From Schaalia cardiffensis (GTDB taxonomy: Bacteria; Actinomycetota; Actinomycetes; Actinomycetales; Actinomycetaceae): 64,000 nucleotides of DNA. Every line of letters begins with the position of its first letter. Within the stretch, counting starts at the first letter, position 1. The notes under the pieces are model-generated. The model had not been told where the DNA came from, did no database searches, and worked only from the letters and a program-made list of their open reading frames with translations. The position numbers and the translations under genes are program-made. The stretch is from assembly GCF_016405145.1 (NCBI RefSeq), contig NZ_JAEKIA010000010.1, positions 1 through 64,000 of the forward strand, given 5' to 3'. This document shows positions 1 through 6,678 of this stretch, one piece after another.

Positions 1-58
1 CGTTCGCGTTCATCGGCGCTCGGCAGATCGGGCACTTGGGGCGCTTGTCAACACTCAC
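1..58 (-). CDS. Partial N-terminus of a zinc-ribbon protein, possibly a transposase
   Basis: A reading frame on the minus strand starts at a GTG (58-56) and runs off the left edge. The 19 visible residues contain CPIC, a typical first half of a zinc knuckle. Several IS transposases (IS1249-like) begin with such a CPxC zinc ribbon followed by a short basic segment, so this could be the 5' end of a transposase. No inverted repeat could be confirmed. The frame is too short for a firm call. Confidence 0.3.
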   Translation of the reverse strand, partial: MSVDKRPKCPICRAPMNAN

Positions 59-320
59 CCGCTCATATAGGCCCCACCCCTATGGGGAACGCGACTTTAC
101 GCGGTCAGATCAACGAAAAGTCCGGGTCGATGCCACACTTCCTTGCCGGTATCCCCGAGATCAGCACCTGAAGGCCGCCGTCCACAGCATGCTTCGTGCG
201 CCCGCCCTCGCTGAGCGCTTGCCCCTGTGCTTGCCTTGCGTCTGCGTTCGTTGAACGCTTGCGACTATGCTGCTTGCCGCTTGCGTCAGCAGATGCTTGT
301 GCGGCGTGCATACTGGGGCT

Positions 321-1055
321 ATGACCGCCGAACTGATTCGACGCCGCCTCCTCGCCCTCGCCGATGAGGGCAACGCAAGATTCGCCGCATCCCTGATCCC
401 CGGACTGGAACCGACTCGGATCCTCGGATGTCGCAACCCCGCGCTGCGCGCCCTTGCGAAAGAACTTTGCAAGACCGAGCCCGAAGCCGTCGAAGTTTTT
501 CTTGCCAAGCTTCCACACGAGCTCCATGACGAGGACATGCTCCACGCCTTCCTCCTCGGACTAGAGACAAAACCGGATCTCGCCCTCGCGAAAACGCAGT
601 CCTTCCTCCCACACGTGAAGAATTGGGCGGTGTGTGACGCTCTATCTCCGAAAGGATTCACCAAAGACCTCGGAAGGCTCGAGCTCGAAGCCAAACGCTG
701 GCTCGCATCCGAACACACCTACACATGCCGTTTCGGAATCTGCATGCACATGACGCATTTCCTCGGGGAGACGTTTCGTCCCGAGTTCCTCGCGCTCATC
801 GGCTCACTCGATTCTGAGGAGTACTACGTCCACATGGCGCAGGGCTGGTATTTCGCGACCGCTCTTGCCAAACAACCCGAGGCGGCCCTGCCCTGGCTGG
901 TGGAGGATCGCCTGCCCACTCCCGTTCGCCGTAAGGCCATCCAAAAGTCGATTGAGTCCTTCCGTGTGCCTGATGAGACCAAGACAGTGCTGCGTCGGGT
1001 GCGCGAGAGCCTTCCGCGCCGCGGGGGAGAGGTCGGCAGCTTACGGCGTGCGTGA
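321..1055 (+). CDS. AlkD-like DNA alkylation repair protein
   Basis: This 244-residue protein matches the HEAT-like-repeat DNA alkylation repair family (AlkD/AlkC type), glycosylases that remove alkylated purines without base flipping. Supporting segments are the repeated short helices, VKNWAVCDALSPK near the middle, a YVHMAQGWYFATAL helix, and the C-terminal PTPVRRKAIQKSIES typical of the family. The ATG at 321 is chosen because the family alignment begins with an ELIRRRLLALADEGN-like helix; longer upstream frames look non-coding. The gene stands alone and is followed by repeats. It is chromosomal and lies outside the mobile element. Confidence 0.75.
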   Translation: MTAELIRRRLLALADEGNARFAASLIPGLEPTRILGCRNPALRALAKELCKTEPEAVEVFLAKLPHELHDEDMLHAFLLGLETKPDLALAKTQSFLPHVKNWAVCDALSPKGFTKDLGRLELEAKRWLASEHTYTCRFGICMHMTHFLGETFRPEFLALIGSLDSEEYYVHMAQGWYFATALAKQPEAALPWLVEDRLPTPVRRKAIQKSIESFRVPDETKTVLRRVRESLPRRGGEVGSLRRA

Positions 1056-1230
1056 AGCCGCTCGTCGAGTTCTCCGCCGTGGGAGAGGGGACCGGAGCTT
1101 TGCGGAGAGCGTGAAGCCAGTCCTGAGCTCCGCGCAATGGGGGAGGAGTCGGAGGCAAGTGAAGCTGAGCGGAGGAGGAGCTTGAGTCGCTGAGGCCTCG
1201 GCTTTTTGTATTGAGTGACCCCGAGTGTGT
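1056..1230. other. Intergenic stretch with a degenerate 61-bp duplication
   Basis: Two imperfect copies of a segment beginning GCGTGAAGCC start at about 1048 and 1109. They are followed by a GC-rich palindrome (GCTGAGGCCTCGGC) and a short T run near 1200-1206, which could terminate the upstream gene. No reading frame here looks coding. Confidence 0.4.
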
Positions 1231-1570
1231 TTTCGGTGCAGTTGGGCGAGGGTGTGGGGTGTCGAGATCGTGTGTGGGGTTGTGGGGGTTGGGGTTTTGG
1301 AGTGTGTGGGGACCCTGATTGTGATTTCGGCGTAGTTGGGTGGGGGTGTGGGGTGTCGAGATCATGTTTGGGGTTGTGGTGGAGGGGGGTTTGGGGTGTG
1401 CGGGGACCCTGATTGTGATTTCGGTGCAGTCGGGCGAGGGCGAGGGGTGTCGAGATCGTGTTTGGGGTTGTGGGGGTTGGGGTTTTGGAGTGTGTAGGGA
1501 CCCTGGTTGTGTTTTCGGTGTAGTTGGGTGAGGGTGTGGGGTGTCGAGATCGTGTTTGGGGTTGTGGAGC
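1231..1570. repeat. Tandem array of a 94-bp repeat (array 1, about 3.6 copies)
   Basis: Copies begin with TTTCGG at 1231, 1325, 1419 and 1513, a period of exactly 94 bp each time. Every copy carries the core GGGGTGTCGAGATC followed by GTTTGGGGTTGTGG. The frame is not maintained (94 is not a multiple of 3), so it is not coding. The unit is related to the 94/105-bp arrays at 46852-47570 and 49489-50260. Confidence 0.85.
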
Positions 1571-1681
1571 GCTGGGCACAAGTTGCGCAGTGCCCGTATT
1601 GAATGCCCTGAGGCCCTGCGCGAAGGCCCCAAGAAATGGCCTGTGTTCGCAAGATGGTGTCACGCCCGATAGTCTTAACCT

Positions 1682-1755
1682 GCCCCAATAGCTCAGTCGG
1701 TCAGAGCAGCGGACTCATAATCCGTCGGTCGTCGGTTCAAGCCCGACTTGGGGCA
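1682..1755 (+). tRNA. tRNA with anticodon CAT (Met or Ile2)
   Basis: A 74-nt cloverleaf is visible. The acceptor arms GCCCCAA (1682-1688) and TTGGGGC (1748-1754) pair, the discriminator is A1755, the anticodon loop CTCATAA gives CAT, and the T arm contains GGTTCAAGCC. CAT could be elongator Met or the lysidine-modified Ile2. TTCAAG in the T loop is closer to Ile2 in my judgement, but a tRNA classifier is needed. CCA is not encoded. The gene is intact and its 3' half is the ICE attachment core. Confidence 0.92.
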
Positions 1756-2062
1756 CGAGAGTGCCGGTCTTGCCGACATATGTCGGACGGTAGGAAGCGG
1801 GGATCCATCCGCCTGTGCCGTCAGGGGCCGGCATTAGGTCGTTCGGCGTGACACCAAAGTAGGTGGACAAGAGGGCAATCTCTTCCGCCGCCCATCGCGT
1901 GCGACCGGTCATGCGGTAGGAGATGCTCTGGCCGGGCAGGCTCAGAATGCTCCCGAGCTGGGCGCGCGTTAGTCGATTGACGAACATGTACTGAGACATC
2001 GTGGCGCTGATTGCTTCATTGATTGTTAGCGCTGCGCCAGTCTGTGGCTGGTCGACTGTCAT
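1715..2062 (-). CDS. ICE repressor-like HTH protein whose end is encoded by the att site
   Basis: This 115-residue protein has a lambda/XRE-like helix-turn-helix at about residues 28-75 (RLTRAQLGSILSLPGQSISYRM, TRWAAEEIALLSTYFGV). It probably represses the divergent excisionase and thereby excision. The ATG at 2062 is chosen because a promoter (CATACT -10, TTGTAA -35) places the transcript start at it. The last residues, PQVGLEPTTDGL, are encoded by the antisense strand of the tRNA/att repeat, and the stop at 1715 lies in the chromosomal part of the tRNA. In the excised circle the stop would be lost (see findings). Confidence 0.72.
   Translation of the reverse strand: MTVDQPQTGAALTINEAISATMSQYMFVNRLTRAQLGSILSLPGQSISYRMTGRTRWAAEEIALLSTYFGVTPNDLMPAPDGTGGWIPASYRPTYVGKTGTLVPQVGLEPTTDGL
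1719..1758 (+). repeat. attL, 40-bp attachment repeat in the tRNA 3' half
   Basis: These 40 bp are identical to 37543-37582. They run from just after the anticodon to 3 bp beyond the tRNA end. Sequence identity breaks on both sides (T versus G before, G versus A after). This is the classic target of tyrosine integrases. Confidence 0.93.
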
Positions 2063-2068
2063 GCAACA

Positions 2069-2097
2069 AGTATGACAGATGAAACAAACCATTACAA
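2069..2097 (-). promoter_or_regulatory. Leaderless promoter of the repressor
   Basis: On the minus strand, TTGTAA (2097-2092), a 17-bp spacer, CATACT (2074-2069), then 6 bp to the ATG at 2062. This is the geometry of a leaderless actinobacterial transcript. Confidence 0.6.
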
Positions 2098-2107
2098 GAG
2101 TAGATAA

Positions 2108-2136
2108 TTGACCCTTCTGCACAATCGTGTGATGAT
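2108..2136 (+). promoter_or_regulatory. Leaderless promoter of the excisionase
   Basis: TTGACC (2108-2113), a 17-bp spacer, GATGAT (2131-2136), then 6 bp to the ATG at 2143. It lies back to back with the repressor promoter in 80 bp, so a repressor bound between them could control both. Confidence 0.65.
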
Positions 2137-2142
2137 TGCGAT

Positions 2143-2415
2143 ATGAAACAAGCTGTTACATCATCATCGCCGGAACTGATGTCAGGGCGTGAAGCGGCGG
2201 CTCTGCTCCCCGGGGTCACCTATCAGACTCTGCTCCGGTGGGCGAAGGCGGGGGATGTCCCGTGTGTGCGGTATCCGTCCGGTCGCTTCTACTTCCGGCG
2301 GTCTGATATCGAGGCGCTTGTGACGCCTGTCGTTATCGGGGTGAAAGGCGAGGTCGAGGAGTCGGGCCGCCCTTTTGAGGATGTGCCGTTGCCGGGTCTT
2401 GTGGCGGCGGTCTGA
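2143..2415 (+). CDS. xis: Excisionase-type MerR-like HTH protein
   Basis: This 90-residue protein has a helix-turn-helix of the excisionase/MerR type at residues 13-60: SGREAAALLPGVTYQTLLRWAKAGDVP followed by the wing YPSGRFYFRRSDIEAL. Such proteins bind and bend att DNA to direct the integrase towards excision. Its position next to attL, divergent from the repressor and at the opposite end from int, supports this. The start follows a leaderless promoter. The C-terminal 30 residues are acidic and proline-rich and have no assigned role. Confidence 0.75.
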   Translation: MKQAVTSSSPELMSGREAAALLPGVTYQTLLRWAKAGDVPCVRYPSGRFYFRRSDIEALVTPVVIGVKGEVEESGRPFEDVPLPGLVAAV

Positions 2416-2630
2416 TGATGCGCGAGTCGAATGATGGCCGGGGCGCGGGGGGCCTGGTAAGCCTCTCGCGCCGGGCGGGGGAGCTGCTGCTCCTCTTGCC
2501 TGTTCATCACGTCGCTCGTGGACAGTCGCCGGCGTGCCGGTGGTGTCTGTGGGCGGCGTGGTGGGGCGTGCCTGGGCTTCGGGCTCCTCGTCGTGACGGG
2601 GACTGTCGTCTCCGGTCTGGAGATGCCTGA
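2415..2630 (+). CDS. Doubtful small ORF overlapping the excisionase stop
   Basis: A 71-codon frame starts at an ATG that overlaps the excisionase stop (TGATG), allowing translational coupling. It has a short leucine run (LLLLLP) but its composition, rich in Arg, Gly and Trp, is typical of a non-coding frame in GC-rich DNA. The stretch 2416-2697 otherwise shows nothing clear. Confidence 0.2.
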   Translation: MMRESNDGRGAGGLVSLSRRAGELLLLLPVHHVARGQSPACRWCLWAAWWGVPGLRAPRRDGDCRLRSGDA

Positions 2631-2697
2631 GGCTGTTGTTAGCGTTGTGTTGTCGTGTATTCAGTGTTCGAGATTCCGGTGAAAGTGGAGGTTGACC

Positions 2698-3771
2698 GTG
2701 GAACTCAATGAAGAACCCGGGGCTGTCGAAACCGAGGCCGTTCCTGTGGAGGCGCCTGTTGTGCGTCGCTCGTGGACGAAATGGGCGGTTGGCTCTATCG
2801 CCGCTGTGCTTCTCGTGGGTGTCGTTGGAGGGGGTGTGTACTCTTCGATGCGTCACTCCGCCCTCACTGCGTTCGCGGATGCTCAGCAGGGGGCTGTGGC
2901 CGCGTGTGCGAGTGTGCCGACGGTCGAGCCCGAGCTGCTCGAAGCGGGCAAGGCGCTCACGGATGTGAGGGAACTCGAATCCCTCGCGGCGTCGGCGTCG
3001 CCGATCACGGCGGCCCAGCCGCCTAAGGGGCTTGCCGCCCTGCGCTCCGCCACGGCGGACTTGACTGTGAAGCAGACGGCGTGCGAGGACGCCGCCTCGA
3101 AGATCACAGCCGCCAAGGCAGACCTCGAGGGCAAGGTCAAAGAGGACCTGCGTACCAAGCTCGAAGCCGAAGCCGCCGAGGCGTTGAAGACGCAGGAGGC
3201 TGGCTTCCAACTCGATAAGGACGTGGCGGGCAAGATTGACCCGGATCCCAGTGCTCCTGGGACTCAGCTGCGCACGGCGATGCTGAGTGCGCTCGGTGAC
3301 CTGACGGGAGCGCTTCCCACGGGAAACGCCGGAGCATCTCCCTGGCAGGTGATCGCCGATGAGCGGGCCAAGCTCGCCGACGCGAAAGCAACGGCCGAGG
3401 CGGCAATGAAGGCCGTCTCGGATGCCTACGCCGCCTGGCAAGCCCAGCAGGCACAGGCGGCCGCCGAAGCGGCGGCAGCTCCGGCCTCGTCCTACTCGTC
3501 GGGAGAGTCTTCGTCGAGTGCGGGGAATGGCGGAAATGCCTCATATTCGAGCGGATACTCATCCGCCCAGGAATCCCAGGACTACTCGAGCGGATCGTCC
3601 AATGGGACTGGCGTCAGCTCGTCAACGGGTTCCGGCGCAGGCGCTGCGTGGAGCGCTCCCTCAACCACGGTGCCGGACGGTTACTTCGATGATCCCGACG
3701 GCCACAAGCACTATCAGATTCAGCCGGACGTGAACGGATCTTATACCGGAGCGGAGACTCCGCTCTGGTAG
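2698..3771 (+). CDS. Single-pass membrane protein with coiled coil and Ser-rich tail
   Basis: The GTG at 2698 is chosen because GGAGG lies 6 nt before it; the TTG at 2692 has no space for a ribosome site. The protein (357 residues) has an acidic N-terminus, one membrane helix at about residues 29-51 (VGSIAAVLLVGVVGGGVY), an alanine-rich, charged helical region to about 270, a Ser/Gly/Tyr-rich disordered linker, and a C-terminal segment with a YFDDPDGHKHY motif. Topology suggests a cytoplasmic N-terminus and an exported helical domain. It is followed after 128 bp by the LPXTG adhesin, so both may act at the cell surface. I do not recognise a family. Confidence 0.7.
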   Translation: MELNEEPGAVETEAVPVEAPVVRRSWTKWAVGSIAAVLLVGVVGGGVYSSMRHSALTAFADAQQGAVAACASVPTVEPELLEAGKALTDVRELESLAASASPITAAQPPKGLAALRSATADLTVKQTACEDAASKITAAKADLEGKVKEDLRTKLEAEAAEALKTQEAGFQLDKDVAGKIDPDPSAPGTQLRTAMLSALGDLTGALPTGNAGASPWQVIADERAKLADAKATAEAAMKAVSDAYAAWQAQQAQAAAEAAAAPASSYSSGESSSSAGNGGNASYSSGYSSAQESQDYSSGSSNGTGVSSSTGSGAGAAWSAPSTTVPDGYFDDPDGHKHYQIQPDVNGSYTGAETPLW

Positions 3772-3793
3772 CAGCTTCAAGCTCCCCGAAAGA

Positions 3794-3811
3794 TGCGCCG
3801 TGAGCGGCGCA
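3794..3811 (+). terminator. Hairpin between membrane protein and adhesin
   Basis: The stem TGCGCCG/CGGCGCA (7 bp) with loop TGAG lies 22 bp after the upstream stop. No T run follows. It could attenuate rather than stop transcription into the adhesin gene. Confidence 0.35.
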
Positions 3812-3899
3812 CTGAAGACTCCCTGGCAGGCAGGCCTTAGCGGCCTAGGAACCCTGTGCCTGTCTGTCAGGGCTTATCCCTTCAACGGAAGGAAGGTCA

Positions 3900-6152
3900 A
3901 TGGCAAACTCTGCCATCGGCGCCCCTGCGCGCCACTCACGGCTACGGTCCATCGTAGCCGCAGCATTGGGAGTCGCGATGATCGCGATGACGATGATCGT
4001 GTCTCTGCCCGCGATGGCTGCGGGCTCATGGGTGCGAGGAATGCCGATCCCTGGCGGGAGCGGATGGCTCGGCACCTGGATCCCCTATCAGGGTCAGCCT
4101 GTTCCAGGCCTCTGCATCCAGGCGAACGCCGTGAACCCTGCGGCGGATGTGGCGGTGACACCGGGGCAGCTGACGTCGCAGCCGTCGCTGAGCCGACCCG
4201 CCGACCTCAGTGTCGACATTCCGCAGATGGCGTACATCATGAAGAACTGGATGCCGACGTCGCTGGCATTCTCTGACTCGGATCTAGACGCGGCTGCGGT
4301 CGGCTTTCTCGCGCACGTGAACTTCGAGAACGCTGGCGCCCGATCACAGAGCAATGTCGACTCGCTCATCGGTCTGACTCCGGCCAACATTCAGGACCGC
4401 GCGCGTCAGATGGTCGCTGCTGCGCAGGCGGCTGGCGTTGTCGCATGGGAGCCGGGCGAGGTGACCGGTACAGGGACTCGCTTCGGCACGATCGACGGCA
4501 TCGGCGTGAAGAACGGGGCTGCTGCCTATGTGGCGGGCAAGCCGTTCACCATCACGATGACCGGCCCGGCTGTCTTCGATGCCACTGGCACGAACACATA
4601 CTCTTCCTCGACCGCTGCAACGCGTATCGACGGTATCAAGTGGCATTCAACTGGAAATGGAGGTGCAAGCTACCACGTTGAATATGGCGACCTTGGCAAC
4701 TCGTCTCTTGGCTATGCGTCTCCCGGGGGCGGTCGCCAGGATGTGATCTGGGGCGACAATGAACACCCGCGTTCTGAGACGGCTCAGGGGCCGACGTGGG
4801 ATGTGATTTTTGATTTCCAGCCTGTGGGTACCTCGGACGTTGCGGCTGCTCGCGTTGTTGATGAGGGCGCGCCGATTTCGGATACGTTCACGGCTGCCGC
4901 GAAGGCGGACTACGGTGATGGTCAGTGGCTTGCTGTGGACGGGAAGAACGTTCCGGTGACCTATGTGGGCACGGCGTATTGGACGGGTGAGCGGCCGGCT
5001 GCGCAGGCGGCTTCGGTGCCTGCTGATGCGAAGGTTCTCGGGTCTGCGACGCTGACGTTTGATGGGCCGGGTACGCAGACCGCCACCCTTGAGGGCGTGC
5101 AGGTCCCGTCGGGCTTCGTGACGTGGGTGTGGAAGGTTGTCAAGGCTGACCAGGCTGCGCAGGTCGTGGTGAATGGCGCGTCGATGGCGGCCTCCGAGCT
5201 GGTTCATGGTGACTGGTCGGACGCCTATGGAGCGGACAAGGAGATCACGTCGAAGCGCTTCCCGGTGGAGATCAACACGGCGATCTCGTCGCGCGAGACG
5301 AAGGCTGGCACGTATCTCGTGGATGACGTGTGGGTCGACGGATTCCCGTCGGATCATCCGGAGTTCGCGGGTGACCGTGGCTTCAAGGCTGACGTGAAGA
5401 CGATGGATCAGACTCTTCTGTTCTTCCCGGAGGGTCTGGACGTGACCGAGGCGAACAAGGCGCAGGCGAGGGTGGTCGCGAAGGTTACTCTCCCTGCCAA
5501 GAATGGCTTCAATCCGACGGTGGGCTCGAACTCTTTCAAGGTTGATCCGTCCGAGTCCGGCACCTACGTGTTCGTCACTTCCTTTACGGGTGATGATCGT
5601 GTGGCGCCGATGACGACGAGCGTTGAGGACGAGGCTGAGCAGTTCACGGTCGAGGGCGTGATTCCGACGCTGGCGACCACGGCGACGGATAAGGCGGACG
5701 GCGACAAGGAGCTCGCTGCCTCCGGCACTGTGACCGTGTCTGACAAGGTGTGCTACACGGGCCTGGCTGTGGGCAAGGAGTACGAGCTAACGGGCACGCT
5801 CATGGATCAGGCGACCGGCAAGCCGTTCGTCGATGCTGAGGGCAAGACGGTCCAGGCGACGGTCAAGCACACGCCGACCAAGGCTGACGACTGCACGACG
5901 GTGGACATCACTGTCGACGCCTCGGTTCTCGCGGGCAAGACGACGGTCGTGTTCGAAGATCTCACGCGTGACGGCAAGACGGTCGCGACCCACGCGGACA
6001 TCAACGATGAGGGTCAGACCGTTAAGGTCGACTCCCCCAAGCCGACCTTGCCGGTGACGGGCACCGACGCTGCGTTCTTCGGTGTGACCTCCCTGGTCGT
6101 CCTGGGCGTGGGCGTGACGATCCTCGGCATTCGTCGTCGTCAGCTCGTCTGA
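3900..6152 (+). CDS. LPXTG-anchored adhesin, VaFE repeat, possible thioester domain
   Basis: This 750-residue surface protein has a signal peptide (residues 1-41, a basic N-region then a hydrophobic run ending AMAAGS), a large N-terminal region with one early cysteine (PGLCIQ, near residue 64) compatible with a thioester domain, and a VaFE-type repeat at about residues 595-705 ending VVFEDLTRDGK. It ends with a sorting signal: LPVTG at about 717, a hydrophobic helix and RRRQLV. Sortase would link it to peptidoglycan. VaFE domains form internal ester or isopeptide bonds that stabilise adhesins. AAGGAAGG precedes the ATG. As ICE cargo near the left end, it could mediate donor-recipient contact or host adhesion. 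The thioester assignment is inference. Confidence 0.85.
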   Translation: MANSAIGAPARHSRLRSIVAAALGVAMIAMTMIVSLPAMAAGSWVRGMPIPGGSGWLGTWIPYQGQPVPGLCIQANAVNPAADVAVTPGQLTSQPSLSRPADLSVDIPQMAYIMKNWMPTSLAFSDSDLDAAAVGFLAHVNFENAGARSQSNVDSLIGLTPANIQDRARQMVAAAQAAGVVAWEPGEVTGTGTRFGTIDGIGVKNGAAAYVAGKPFTITMTGPAVFDATGTNTYSSSTAATRIDGIKWHSTGNGGASYHVEYGDLGNSSLGYASPGGGRQDVIWGDNEHPRSETAQGPTWDVIFDFQPVGTSDVAAARVVDEGAPISDTFTAAAKADYGDGQWLAVDGKNVPVTYVGTAYWTGERPAAQAASVPADAKVLGSATLTFDGPGTQTATLEGVQVPSGFVTWVWKVVKADQAAQVVVNGASMAASELVHGDWSDAYGADKEITSKRFPVEINTAISSRETKAGTYLVDDVWVDGFPSDHPEFAGDRGFKADVKTMDQTLLFFPEGLDVTEANKAQARVVAKVTLPAKNGFNPTVGSNSFKVDPSESGTYVFVTSFTGDDRVAPMTTSVEDEAEQFTVEGVIPTLATTATDKADGDKELAASGTVTVSDKVCYTGLAVGKEYELTGTLMDQATGKPFVDAEGKTVQATVKHTPTKADDCTTVDITVDASVLAGKTTVVFEDLTRDGKTVATHADINDEGQTVKVDSPKPTLPVTGTDAAFFGVTSLVVLGVGVTILGIRRRQLV

Positions 6153-6287
6153 CCCGATTCCCCCGCGCTGTATTGCGCAGTGCGGGCCCGTCGCAAGCGG
6201 TCGCCCTCCACAAGGCTGCTTGCACCGGCTCGGTGGGGGAGTGGACTCCTGCCACATCCCCACCGGGCCGCCGTAGACGCAAAAAAG

Positions 6288-6326
6288 GGAAGCGGGAAAG
6301 ACGAACGAATCGTCTTTCCCGCTTCC
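6288..6326. terminator. 17-bp perfect hairpin with an A/T run on one side
   Basis: The arms 6288-6304 and 6310-6326 pair perfectly (GGAAGCGGGAAAGACGA) around a 5-nt loop. Six A residues at 6281-6286 form a T run on the minus strand, so it is a full intrinsic terminator leftward and a hairpin-only terminator for the adhesin gene rightward. It separates the adhesin from the replication genes. Confidence 0.75.
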
Positions 6327-6405
6327 GCGCTATTGAACGCGCCCGAGCGTACCCCAGCACAGTCGCTGGCGGTAGTCCGGGCCCGGCGAACGGTAGGAAC
6401 ACCCA

Positions 6406-6678
6406 ATGACTTCCACACAGCGGCTGGCCGACGCGGCATGGCTTGCGCCGTGTCGAACCCAAACAGACAAGCTCGTTCTTCTCGCCCTGGCGCATGATGC
6501 GGGCGAGCGCGCCCGTGTGCGCATTGACCCCAATGTCCTCGCGACGAAGACCTCCCTGCCGGTGAGCAAGGTCGAAGGCTCTCTCGCCTCCCTTCACCGC
6601 GCTGGTCTCATCGACGCGCGCCGCTGGGACGACTCGGGCTGCTGGTCGGCCCGCCTGACGTTCGGGGGTGTCCGATGA
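6406..6678 (+). CDS. Small winged-helix protein (first of three)
   Basis: This 90-residue protein is almost entirely one winged helix-turn-helix: TDKLVLLALAHDAG, RIDPNVLATKTSLPVSKVEGSLASLHRAGLID. The pattern is shared with the next two genes (see 6675 and 7874). Its stop overlaps the next start (ATGA at 6675), indicating translational coupling. A role in replication or its control is inferred from the neighbours and the iteron-like DNA repeats. Confidence 0.7.
   Translation: MTSTQRLADAAWLAPCRTQTDKLVLLALAHDAGERARVRIDPNVLATKTSLPVSKVEGSLASLHRAGLIDARRWDDSGCWSARLTFGGVR

Noticed and set aside
1231-1570. CRISPR array
   Set aside because: The whole 94-bp unit repeats; there is no alternation of short repeats with unique spacers and no cas genes. 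The same holds for arrays 2 and 3.
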